The translations under genes were made by a program, and so were the position numbers. Shown here piece by piece: positions 47,990 to 59,066 of a stretch of 64,000 bases of DNA. This DNA is from Rhipicephalus microplus (taxonomy: Eukaryota > Arthropoda > Arachnida > Ixodida > Ixodidae): the NCBI RefSeq assembly GCF_043290135.1, contig NC_134705.1, forward strand, positions 97,904,739 to 97,968,738, read 5' to 3'. Every line of letters starts with the position of its first letter. The first letter of the stretch is position 1. The notes beneath the pieces are model-generated. The model worked only from the letters and a program-made list of their open reading frames with translations, was not told where the DNA came from and made no database searches.

Positions 47990-50900
47990 AGCCATTTCTT
48001 GGAGAGCACCTTCTCGATAGTCTTCTCGATGAGCTCCGGATCTGTCCTGTTCCCTTGCCCACCCTTCCCGTAGTTCGACAGCCGATGTCGTGTCGGTTCC
48101 CAGCTCCGATGCGAGGGTCCAGGAGGGCCTTTGCAAAGGATTTCGCCGAGGCACGGCGTCTTGGTTTTTGTTGCCCTTTTCCCCGTAGATAAGGTACCCC
48201 AAGGCCTAAAAAAGGGGTCGCCTCTCTGCCTATGACTCGGCCGACTTCCATTGTTGTCGTCTCGTTAAGTGCAGCCCTTCGTTTTGGAAACTAGTCGACT
48301 GCACCACTTTAGCCTGGTCCAGAAAGCGATTTCCCGTCCTCCGGCACCATTTATTGATTTTGGCATTGGCAAGAAATGATGCTGGAGGACGGGAGGACAG
48401 GCGCCGAGAACAGCAGTGGCAGCGATAGGAAAGAGACTGTGCCGACCATATGTGGATGAAGGGCGACTTGATGGGGATACCATCGGCAGTGTGTGTGGTG
48501 TATATGGCTGTCCAGGGCGCACACTATGCGGAAAACGAGTGGCTGTTGGAGTGTGTTCTTGAAGACGTGGAGCCCCTTGCAGGCTGCAGGGAAGTTCTCA
48601 TTCTGGGCGACTTCAATTACCATATTTCCGAGTTGGATGTATATACAGACGCGAATGGCAAACTGCTCATCCAACTGTCAGAACGTCTCCAGCTGGAAAT
48701 CTTGAAGAATAGTCTGCGTTGCGAGGGTCAAACCACTTGCTGGGCTCGAAGAAGCGCCACATCTATCGACTACGCTTTGGCGTCCGATGGACTGGTGAAG
48801 TCCTTTACCGACTTCACATAGATGAGGAGGGCACGCACAGCATCGGGAGCGATCACAATCGAGTTTGGCTGGATTTCTTTAAAGCCTATCACCGAGGGCC
48901 AAATACAGAACGAAGGGTGACTCCTACTAGGTACCTGCCGGGCGACTCACTTCAAACAGTGGCGGAGCATTTTTAGGCAAGCCCGAAAAAAGAATAAGCT
49001 AAGACATACGAAGAGCATGTGTCAGAGCTATGTCGCATCATGAAAATTTATAAGGTTTTTGGCGGCACAAGACCTGCACGCCACCACAGAAAACCCTTGT
49101 GGGACAAAGAAGTTGCCGCAGCATGGCATGTCCGGCGGGAAGCAAATCGCTCCCATCGTCGAGCAGTCAAAACGAAGGACGCTGTACAAACTGACGTCCT
49201 GTGGCAGCGCTACCTTCAGTTCAAGCGTGACATGCAGGCCCTAGTGCAGGGTAAACTTGCCAGGCTCAATGCATTGTTCCTGCAGAAGTTGAAGGCAGAG
49301 GACAGGAACGCGGCCCATAAATTCTGGAATTACGTTCGAACAATGGACCGGAGTGAGCAGACTATACAGTTCATTGTGAACAGCAACGGCAACCCTACCC
49401 AGGACACGAAGGACGCCTTTACAGGGCACCTGGAGGCTCTGTATTGTTGAAGTGGGTGCACGAGGAACCTCCAGTTAGATGAAAGAGACCCAAAGTGTGG
49501 TGAAGAGAGGACTGCACAGGGTTTCGCAGAGGAAGGAGCCCTAAAATGAGAATTCAGTCATATCTCTATTGACCGTGCTTTGTCCCATCTCCGAGCCCAA
49601 ACAGCCTCGGGGCCAGATGGCATGCCATCTCGCTTACTTAAGTGCTTGGGGCAGGAGGCGAAAGAACAGCTAGCTGTCCTGTTCAGCGATATCGTTGTGG
49701 GAGCAGTCATTCCAGACAACTGGCATCGGGGCAGAGTCTCACTCATCATCAAGCATGGAGGCAGGGCAGGGAACCTTCATGATTACCGACCACTCCCAGT
49801 CACCAGCACCATGTACAGGATCTTTACCCATGTGCTTAAGGACTGGATCAGTGGCGGGGCTGAATCTAAAAAAGTGGCTGACAGAACTGCAGAACAGTTT
49901 TCGCAGAGGTCGACGACTTGAGGATAACTTTTCTTTCTCACACAGTGTGCGGAGATCACCAAAAAAGAAGGGTGTACGCTTTTATGCTGCTTCATGAATG
50001 TGGAGAAAGCTTACGACAACGTCCCGCATGACATCCTGTTCACACACCTTGAGACAATGGAAATACCGAAAGAGCTGTTGGCGACAGTCGGGCACCTATA
50101 CGCCGGCAATAGCGTCATTGCACACTTCGCCAATGTAGAGAGTCGGCCAGTAGGCGTCTGCAGGGGTCTCTGTCAGGGACGTCCGCTTTCGCTGATTCTA
50201 TATCTGCTATACGGGTCGGGCATGGAACAAACATTGCTCGAGTCCGGCCTGGGGTTCCGTCTGAAGTATAGCACAAGCGAAATCGGCGAAAATCGATGTC
50301 TGCCTGGCTTGACATTTGCGGATGATGTGGTCCTAATGGCAGAGACCAAAGTGGACCTGCAGGCTCTCCTGGACTTCTGTGCCGCAGAGATGACTGAGCT
50401 GGGACTACGCCTCAACGCCAAGAAAATCAAGGCTGTACCGTTCGCGGGCAACATGGCTGAGGCGGCAGACCTCAAGCTAGGATGTGAGAGCATCGCCACT
50501 GCAACTGCGTATAAGTACTTAGGCGTGCTACTGTGTTCCGAGGGCAGTATCTATGTTCGCGAAGTCATGCTGCGGGCACAGTGCAACCTCCGGTGCCACA
50601 TATTGTGAAGCTGCAACCATTTCATGATGGCGCGGGACCTATGGAAACTCGTTCACGTCCCCTGCTTGACGTTCGCAAATGCAGCAGTCTGCATGATGGC
50701 AGCAACTAGGGAATGGTTAGAGCGGCAACAGCGAGAAGTAGGCCGCACGGCGCTCGCATGCCACGGAAGGGTGGCAAATGAGGCAGTCCATAGGGACATG
50801 GGCTGGTCTAGTTTTGAAGCTCAGGAGGTATCCAGCAAGCTAACGTACCGGGGCCGCCTGCAATTCATGTGTCGAGACCAGTGGGCACGGTGGGTATTTG

Positions 50901-51606
50901 AATACCTTTCGGCAACGTGCATCCGTACAACCTCGGTGAACCAGGTGTATCGCTTGGAACAGAAGTACATAACCTTTACGGAACCTGTACAGGCTGAAAC
51001 CGCAAGGCGACATACCAAGGAAGTGTGAGAGAGGGTTCGTGAGAAGGAGAGGGAAATGTGGCGGCACGCAATGAGTGTGAAAGCCACCCTCGAACTATAC
51101 CGAACCTACAAGGACACCATCGACACAGTTCGTTTGTTCAACAACGGCACCGGGAGCTCACTTCTTTTCGAGGCTGACCCAGGCGTGCTCCAAATCCTCG
51201 CCTACAAGAAAACGTTCGACAACGCGGTGCTTACGGTGTTGTGTCACGCGTGTGGCAGTGCGGAGGAAACAATTGCACACATTGTGCTCGAGTGCGGCCA
51301 AATGGGCCTCCCGGGGACGAGCCATTGCACACACCGCTGGGCTTTGCGGGTGAGGATGGTGTGATTAATCCACAAGCAGTGAAGGAGATGATGTGGTATC
51401 TAGAGCGCTCGAGTGCAGTGGTTGTCTCGCTGCGAACGAAAGCACTGGGTGGCGCAGTGCAGGGACAGTGTACCAGTGTTTACGAGCTCGAGCACAGCGT
51501 GATTTTGTACGTTTTTTTTTATTATTGTCACCGATTGATATGCTAGGGTGCCACTACACCCGCCCGCTAAAAAGGGAACAGCATCAAATCATCATCATGA
51601 TCATCG
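47990..51606 (+). mobile_element. LINE C, decayed, 5' truncated
   Basis: Plus-strand endonuclease, RT and C-terminal zinc cluster in order, ending at about 51540 and followed by a short ATC-repeat tail (atcatcatcatgatcatcg, 51588-51607). Its RT is not of the LINE A/B type. Preceding sequence 47990-48400 may include its 5' part but shows no clear motif. It lies in the 13-kb host intron. Confidence 0.75.
48440..51363 (+). pseudogene. LINE C ORF2 (endonuclease and RT), frame-broken
   Basis: Endonuclease C-terminal half: VLILGDFNYHISELDV (48597), ATSIDYALASDG (48761), then GSDHNRVWLDF (48847) in another frame. Linker: LWDKEVAAAWHVRREANRSH (49085), then AHKFWNYVRTMDRSEQTIQF. RT: TASGPDGMPSRLLKCLG (49603), VSLIIKHGGRAGNLHDYRPL, NVEKAYDNVPHDILFTHL (49997) and LTFADDVVLMAETK (about 50315), with the active-site Asp pair present. 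The C-terminus ends with CHACGSAEETIAHIVLEC (51244). Stops at 48819, 49448, 49919, 50606 and 51026 and several frame changes make it inactive. FADDVVLM and AYDNVPH suggest a CR1/L2-like or related clade; not certain. Confidence 0.75.
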
Positions 51607-51651
51607 AATATATAATGAAAAGATGCGAAATGGTGGTATTGGTGTGTTGAC

Positions 51652-52240
51652 TAGATGGACGAACAGACACACAGACAGATGCATGAACGAACGCACGGAT
51701 GGGCGCATGAACGGAAGCAGGGGCGGATGCATGGACGAACCCAGGGACGGACGCACGAATGGAAGTGTGGACGCACAAACAGGCGCACGCACGTACGGGC
51801 GGATGGACGCATGGGTGGTCGCACAGACAGACCCATGGACGGACGGAAGCAAGAACGAATGGACGAATGGATGCTTCGCCCCACTCTCCATCATTCACCC
51901 CATGAATATGCTGCCATTTTTTTAGGTTGTAACTTATTTCTCCTTGATTGTAATGAAGGAGGTTAAAAATCACACCATATAACACAGTGAATGATGACTA
52001 GTGGGGTGAAGCGTCCATCCGTCTGTCCGTGTGTCTAACCGTCCATGTGTCTGGAAGGGCAGAAACAGGCACGGAAACATGAACAGACGCACGGATGGGT
52101 GGACGGACAGAAGCACGGACGGATTTGTGGATAGAAGCACGAACAGATGGACGGGCAGACAAAAGCACGAACGAGTGGACGTATGGACGGATGGACGCTT
52201 CGCCCCATTCATCATTGTTCTCTCCATCGACATGCTGTGA
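51652..52240. repeat. GGAC/GAAC-rich minisatellite, two blocks
   Basis: 51652-51880 and 52005-52200 are built of variants of ggac, gaac, gacg and cacgga (period about 4, in larger runs of 12 to 20). Each block ends with ggatgcttcgccccactctc or ggacgcttcgccccattcat followed by catcattc-type sequence. Long frames across it (cysteine- and valine-rich) are products of the repeat. Confidence 0.9.
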
Positions 52241-53712
52241 AAACCACTAGCATCATCCGGTTATATTATTCCCAAGGACATTAGGGAGCCTACATGTGTG
52301 CGCGTCTTCGTGTTTTATGGTGGTGTCAGCCTTTGACCCACCACTTGCCGCCACCCGCTAAAATACAATGTTCCCAGACCGGTTTTTAAGGCAACAAGCG
52401 CCATGTTGGTTTTTTTTTGGCCAAGCGTTCCTACGCCGCCGGTGTCCATCAGTGCGGGTGTGCAATCTGCGGTATGAACTGCGTCTAGCACATCGCGTCA
52501 ACCACTGCGTCTACCACATCTAGCATCTAGCATCTACCATGCATCTACCATGCAGATGTGGTAGGTGCATCTAGCATCTACCACATCTGCTGTGACATCA
52601 TCCTCGTGTTAAGTGCTACTACAAGTGTCTTGAAGTTAGAATTCCCGGGTGCTGCGTGCTGCAATGCACAACCTTCTTTAGAAGGGGTGTGAGATTGTTT
52701 CCGTTCCCGACTTATCCGAACCGACGGAAACGCTGGATCACGCAAGTTTGGCGAGACTGCTGGGAACCGACTGCTTCCTCCCGTATTTGTGAAGTGAGTA
52801 TCCATTGTATTGTGACTCGCCAGTTGATTGAGTTTTTCATCGCATATTCCATGAGTTGATTTGCTTTGTCGTGTGAAAACGCCGTGCCCGCAAACCACCG
52901 ACAGACGCTCGCGTACGCGTGTTCCTTTGGTCACAGATGATTGAGCAGTGCAGATTTAGAAGCCGACGAACGGGTTTCCCGTATACTCGTATACAACTAC
53001 AATGCAGCAGCTAAACTTTGTGAGTCTTACCATGGGGAGTCTGTTTTTCGCATAAAGGGCACATTTGCTAGAATAACAGCTACACTCGCCAAACTATGAC
53101 AGTAAAGTTTTTGTTTTAAAAATATAGAATGCAACTTATTTACTCTTCGCCTCCATCCGTCGTATGTCTGCGTGTGTGTCGGTTTGTCTTTCGGTCTGCT
53201 AAACCTTTCTGTTTCTACACACGATAGATTCCGGTTTGCTTATGGCTCAAGTATGCCACATGGGAGAGTTTGGTGCAGTGTCGCATTTTTTTTTTATTTT
53301 GTGCATAGACGGCCACAAGGATGACTGTATGTAGTGATCAGTTTTATTTAGTGCTGTATATAACCTACATTTGTGTATTTCATGCTCTGTTTGACTTTTC
53401 GCGTTATTGCTTTGTTTAAGGCCCGTTCGAAGCCACAAGCTTCGAGCAAAGGAGGCAGGACAGTTTGAAGAAATTAAGGCCAGATGCCGTTTGGATGCTG
53501 TTTGCAATAAAATCTGACCAGGATAAACTTAGTTTGTTTCTTATTGCTTCCCTTTGCTTTTTTAGTTCTTGCCTAATATACAGGCTTGAGGGGGAGCGGG
53601 AGGGTTTGGTTAATTTGATTGAGTGCCCTACTATTTTCGGGCAATGCATACAGCTTGCAAGGTTTTTAAGCAGTCTATTGTACACATTCGTTCGCAGGAA
53701 CTTAACTTACTG
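52241..53712. other. intron sequence, no recognised element
   Basis: 52278-52310 (ttagggagcctacatgtgtg, cgcgtcttcgtgtttta) is a third copy of the outer arm of the foldback at 54420-55172. At 52495-52590 the motif catctagcatctaccaca recurs several times as a small local repeat. No gene. Confidence 0.4.
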
Positions 53713-53993
53713 CAGGAAATTATATTACGCCCCGCCGCGGTGGTCTAGTGGCTAAGGTACTCGGCTGCTGACCCGCAGGGCGCGGGTTCGAATCCCGGCT
53801 GCGGCGGCTGCATTTCCGATGGAGGTGGAAATGTTGTAGGCCCGTGTGCTCAGATTTGGGTGCACGTTAAAGAACCCCAGGTGGTCTAAATTTCCGGAGC
53901 CCTCCACTACGGCGTCTCTCATAATCATATAGTGGTTTTGGGACGTTAAACCCCACATATCAATCAATCAATCAATCAGGAAATTATATTACG
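53713..53993 (+). mobile_element. full-length tRNA-derived SINE with target duplications
   Basis: The body 53730-53976 starts ccccgccgcggtggtctagt. The Pol III A box is tggtctagtgg (53741-53751) and the perfect B box is ggttcgaatcc (53785-53795). A conserved SINE body follows, with a tail of (AATC)n at 53960-53976. It is flanked by a 15 to 17-bp perfect duplication (caggaaattatattacg, 53713-53729 and 53977-53993). Four other copies, all minus strand and more decayed, lie at 10272, 11825, 18592 and 26336. It resembles the Ruka-type tick SINE, but I name it from memory of the family only. Confidence 0.95.
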
Positions 53994-54414
53994 GTCAAAA
54001 GCAGTATGTAGGGTATGAGAAACAGGCCAGCGGAGTTATGCGGTTTACAGAGAACATCGCGAGCTACCCGGTTATTCGATCTGCCTCTCCTGTCATTATG
54101 GGTACCATCATACAAACAGCATGGTTTCGAGCCTTCACTAAAAGACCTTTGAGGTGTCTGCAGTGATAAGGTGAATTTGCTTCAGGAATGCCATGCAGAC
54201 ATTGAAGTCCGTTCACAGCGACATTGAAGTTCTCCCCCTTGGAAATAAAGGCTCCCTGAATACCTTCACTCCGCAAATGCGGTGAGTCTACCAGTTGGGA
54301 GAAACGAACTGTTTTAACACTATTTTATACAAACTCGAGTCACGAAGATGTCTTTCCTGTTCCACCAAACCACAGCTAACTACAGAAAACAACCCTTCAG
54401 CCTTCAGAACTTGC
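53994..54414. other. intron sequence, nothing recognised
   Basis: Short frames only, no repeats seen. Confidence 0.3.
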
Positions 54415-54419
54415 TATAT

Positions 54420-54502
54420 ATATGCTTGTGTGCATACATGTATATCCTTTAGGGAGCCTACATGTGCGCACGTTTCTGTGTGCTTCGACGAGAAGGAAGA
54501 AT

Positions 54503-54548
<46 letters not shown>

Positions 54549-54940
54549 GATATGGCACAACGGGAGCGGCGTTGTCAACAAGGATAAATATATTTCCCAA
54601 CAGTTTCGGGAGGGGTCCTCTCTTCATCAGGGGATGAGTTATACTGACATAAACTTCCAAACTTTGTTGCTGCCGCGTCCCTCTCGCCTTGAAAGATGTT
54701 TGCGAGAGTGAGAGGGAACTAAAAAAAGGAAAAAAAAACAAAAAACATCTTTCAAGGCGAGAGGGACGCGGCAGCAACGAAGTTCGGAAGTTTATGTCAG
54801 TATAACTCATCCCCTGATGAAGGGAGGACCCCTCCCGAAACTGTTGGGAAATAAATATATTTATCCTTGTTGACAACGCTCCCGTTGTGCCATATACCAT
54901 ACCTTCACGAAGACTAACTGGCCAATTGAATCAGTACTCC

Positions 54941-55017
<77 letters not shown>

Positions 55018-55172
55018 GTAAATGAGCGACCGCTCAGAACCAACATGGCGAACCGTCAAGGATGGCGGCCGTTTTTGCCTGTTGTAAACAACCATGATCG
55101 AAGTTCTCACCACCCTAAAACACGGAGACGCGCGCACATGTAGGCTCCCTAAAGGATATATGCACACACCAT
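54420..55172. repeat. large foldback (palindromic) repeat with TA tracts
   Basis: Inner arms 54547-54703 and 54745-54897 are near-perfect reverse complements (gcacaacgggagcggcgttg against caacgctcccgttgtgcc) around a purine-rich centre. TA tracts lie at 54506-54546 and 54944-55012. Outer arms 54420-54486 and 55105-55172 share tatcctttagggagcctaca in inverted orientation. Both strands carry the same spurious frame (REGSSLHQGMSYTDINF). Confidence 0.95.
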
Positions 55173-57669
55173 CTATTGTGTTTCTCAAAAACTAGAGGTG
55201 GCTACATACTACTGCTACTAAAGAGGCGGAGGAAACAACCCGTTGTATAACAAGCTTCGCCCCTAAAAAAATCTATTTGTTCTAACCGACTCAAGTCTGT
55301 CGTAACACTAGAAACCTTGTGTGAGAATACTGCCACTTCAGGGAGAGATGCGGCTTCCGCTGTCTTTTCCCGTTTAGAGCGAGGCACGCCCAAAAGTATA
55401 CAAGCCGTGCGCTGACGCCTGCAGAGATACTACGTGTGCCAGCGATGTTGTCAACCAAGACCTTTTGTTCGAAATTCAGTGTTGCTGCTTGAACCCCCCC
55501 CCCCCCGCGCGTCCTTTCATGCTCAACACGGTGAGGTGTTTCTTTTCTGCTTACGCTGCGTTCGCCAACCCGACTGGGTTGCTTTTACGCATTGGTACAA
55601 GATACGACGCGTGGAGGTACATAATGGATGTGGACTTCATACAGAAAACATGACTGTAACGGTGATCGCAAGATCCCATCGAAAGTGCCCCTATAATTGA
55701 CTAGTGATGAGTTTAGTGCAATAAAAAACGCCATGCCTGAGCTGAAAGCGCAGTAGATTAAGAGCAAAACTTAGAAGAGTGGCATTTCTGTAACCTATTG
55801 TTAACTCTCTTGGTACTAAAACAAGTGCGCTTGCAGGGTACCCACTACGACGCAACTTAATGTTTGTCAAGTTGGTAAGCACCAAATATACCACTATTCG
55901 CCAGGTTGTTTCACTCTTCTACCGCGCTACATATCATGTTAACATGGTTCCTTACAGACGGTCTTTTGCGAAGGCTTTTCGAGCACCGTTATAGATCTGT
56001 TGTAGATACTAGGTTGCCATGGAGAGGAACCAGGTTCGAGCCGCGGTCCGTCATGTATCTTTTGTTTTCTTCCCTTACTTCGCGCGATAGCAGTTACGGG
56101 AACTGCGGTGGCGCTCGACTATTGTGCCAAAAGCGGCTCTTTGTGATCTCATAACAGATTTCGTTGTAAGTGCGCCCTCTATAGTTAAAAAAGCAACTAT
56201 ATTAATAACGCGCTTGTTCACTCGCATCTCAATTGATGTTTTCTTGCACAGGGAAAGTGACTAAACCAAACACTAATATTTTTTGTGTGACAAAAAAAAA
56301 CAAAGAGCTATTGGCCTCGAGGACATACCGTGAATCCACCTACGTGATGACGTCACTCACAGGATTCCGGGTTGTGTTGTCTGCTACAAAAGCGCCTATC
56401 CTCCGCTTTTGCTGTTGACACCGTGCGTACTTCTCTTTGTTTTGATGCTCAGCGCGCAAAGAAGCGGTAAGACCTGATAGTACGGGCAAGCAAACTACGA
56501 ATAGGGGCACCCGGTGGCCCTCTCGCGTCTAGTTTGCATCGTAAATTTGCAACTAAGAACTGGTGCAGCCATGGGGGACGATGCAAGTGGTGTCGCGAAA
56601 GCAGATCTGCGGTATTTCGCAACTACAACGCCGAAAGGCGAGCGCACGCGTCATATCTGTGAACGAAAAACTATCACAGCGTGGGTCTCTCTAGTGGAGG
56701 CCCTCACGGCCAAAGCCACTAATATTAGGGGTACTATTCAGACATCACACTGCGCCTCTATTTAGGAAGCATGAAATACTAAGGATAAACAACGTCACGA
56801 AACACAAATTGACAATGCTTATCTATGAAGAGGTACGATCTGATCGTGTTGGGTTTTATCAACGGTATCTTACGAGTGAGCACAGTCACAGCCCACGGCA
56901 TAGGACGTATAGAAAAGAATAGCCACTCACAAATTACGGCATGCAAAAACTACTGTACTACATTCCCTATTTCCTCAACGAATATCCCACTATATTCCTA
57001 TGTGGGGTTTAAAAACATCCTACTAACACTACTTTGAGAATATAGACTCTTACTACCTATTTAAAGAATGTTACAGTCGATAAGACGAGCTCAACGAGTG
57101 GCTTCCAAAATTTCACTTCGTGGGCCTATTTGTGGCCCTCCTGCCTACGAAGTCGCCGGGCCACTTCTGGCACAATGCATCAACACGTCCAATCTATCTA
57201 ATGACCTTTATTGTGTTCCACCGCCAGACTCGCATCCAAGTAGCACTGCTAGCCAAGAATGGTCGACAGCACTTGTATACATACCCATAGGATCCGGAGA
57301 GCATCGTTTATTATAAAAGAGCACATAGAAACACGCAAGTGACCAGTGGATCTTCGAGAAAATTTGGCAGGCCTATGTCTCAGAAACTTTGCATTGCCAC
57401 ACACGTGCTCGTCTCTTCCATATAATACAACAACCACCACCAAACTCCAAGTAAAGAAAGCGTCGCTTTGAAAAAAAAACATTACTGATTCCCTTAATAG
57501 AAATCGTTAGAACACAAAAGTTGAACCCGTCTTCCCAGAGGTAATTGAGCGCCTATTGTGCATTGATATGTGAGAGCTTGCACAATCTCTATTGGTGTTT
57601 GGCCGCTGTACCACCATTTGACCTGGATGCACGCACGTTGACGCCTGCAGTGGTTCTGTCACAAAGTAA
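55173..57669. other. intron sequence, no supported gene
   Basis: A poly-C tract lies at 55494-55506. 55990-56060 contains ggttcgagccgcggtc, B-box-like, possibly a very decayed SINE head. Frames of up to 88 codons show no motif. Confidence 0.35.
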
Positions 57670-57671
57670 AG

Positions 57672-57997
57672 AAATGCGAACAGCGGAAAGCGTCATTTTT
57701 CAGCCCCGTCGAATGCGGACGTGCCTTGTCCATCGATTAATGAATGTCCACTTTCAGCCGGTGTCACCGTAACACGCTAGGATCATGCTCCGGTTGACGT
57801 TATCATACCGCAATGGCTTATCATTTGCCAACTGCGCCTGGCACTCGGAACGCAGCCGCTGTGCAATAGCGCCAGGTGCACCAGTATTTAAGCACTGTGG
57901 TGACATCTGCTGAAAGCAGATATTTGCTAAACGATAGACAAGGCATGACGGTATTCTACTTGGATGAAGCACACGTTTTCCGCTGTTTGCATTTCTT
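57672..57997. repeat. imperfect inverted repeat, arms of about 100 bp
   Basis: The left arm 57672-57768 (gaaatgcgaacagcggaaag ... ccttgtccatcg ... ctttcagccggtgtcacc) and the reverse complement of 57893-57997 (gaaatgcaaacagcggaaaa ... ccttgtctatcg ... ctttcagcagatgtcacc) match. The spacer is about 125 bp. Confidence 0.85.
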
Positions 57998-58822
57998 CCG
58001 ATAACGACACTACACCTCCACCCTGAAGACCGAAGCCTGATCACGATGTAACCGTTGTGGCAGCTGAAAGACACGTTGTGGCAGCTGAAGGACACGACAA
58101 AGCACATCGCGAAGTCCGCGCAAAGATGGCATCAACGTGTCCATAAAGAGATCACCGTTTCTCCGCTAGGGTGAAGCCATGAATACGATCACTACAGATG
58201 GCATTATCACACGAAGAACAGCAAGCATCCCGAAATTTGCAGTGCGCTGCTGATGCATAAAGAGGCAAAAAAAACACTCACAGGACGAGCATGACCTAGC
58301 GACCGTCACAACTCGGCACATAAGCCAAGTTAAGTGTATGAGCCAGGTACGCAGATTTAGATCTTATTCTGTCGTGATAGAAATGTCAAATCTTGTGCAA
58401 GATTCCTTCGGCCATTGAACCACATATATATAGAACAAATGGCTGTCCCTAATAGGGCTGCTATGGTATGTGTTTAGAAAAAAAGCGTTTTACAATTTCG
58501 AGTGCTTCGTACTCGAACTATGGGAGAGCAGTGAGCTGTCCCGAATTGCGGTGTTGTTTGCGGAACGTTTTCCTCGCACAGCCAAGGTATGAAAACCTAC
58601 ACGTGGACAAGTTCATGGCAACGAAGGGAGCGAGCGATGCAGGTTCTTTCCTTTTGATCCCCCCCTCCACCACCGTGAACTAACATATTTAAATGCCCCT
58701 CGATTGGTCTCATTGTTATCCTCGGACATATCAATGCGTTTATATCAGATTGATCTATCGCACACTACCTTCATGTAAGTTGAGCTGTCGGGGTACGGAG
58801 ACAAGCCTGCACGGCGACTCAC
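57998..58822. other. intron start downstream of exon 58823-59033
   Basis: Contains one minisatellite unit at 58455-58560 (tgtgtttagaaaaaaagcg, tcgagtgcttcgtactcgaa) related to 46975-47135. Nothing else. Confidence 0.4.
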
Positions 58823-59033
58823 CATATGGAGAAGGACAGGCCACATGTTGTCTGAGTGTAGCTGGCGCAGGTCGCCTCGAACGTCCTCAAGCTCATATCG
58901 CTGACGAGCGAATGAACAGTTTGGTTCAGAACATGTACGTGTGCGAACATCAGGATGTCGCAGTCACCGTCCGGAGGCATCAGCGTCTTGACGGCTGCCG
59001 CAATCGTGCCCACCGAGCACAGAAGCGGCGGGA
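58823..59033 (-). CDS. host gene exon, first one recognised (chitinase-like protein)
   Basis: Encodes 69 residues plus two bases of the next codon. The donor is ATATG followed by gtgagt (intron starts at 58822). The chosen acceptor is the pyrimidine-rich tract ending in cag at 59036-59034. A second acceptor at 59069-59067 would add 11 residues in the same phase. The peptide starts PPLLCSVGTIAAAV, passes MPPDGDCDILMF (conserved-looking start of a barrel strand), has the sequon NQT and ends TTCGLSFSI. Four of the seven cysteines are here. Ending in phase 2, it joins the exon at 45867 to make a Trp codon. The upstream exon with start codon and signal peptide was not found to 64000, so it may lie outside the window. 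The overlapping plus-strand frame 58693-59217 is taken as a shadow. Confidence 0.65.
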
Positions 59034-59066
59034 CTGGGCGTGGGGGTGGGGTCACCTTCGTGTTCA

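Noticed and set aside
51584..52240. Several 70 to 133-codon frames rich in Cys, Val, Arg or Asp
   Set aside because: All follow from the GGAC-type minisatellite in different frames.
53741..53812. tRNA gene
   Set aside because: A and B boxes are present, but the sequence continues into a SINE body with tail and target duplications.
54505..55188. Frames rich in IYIYIY on both strands
   Set aside because: Products of TA tracts and the foldback palindrome.
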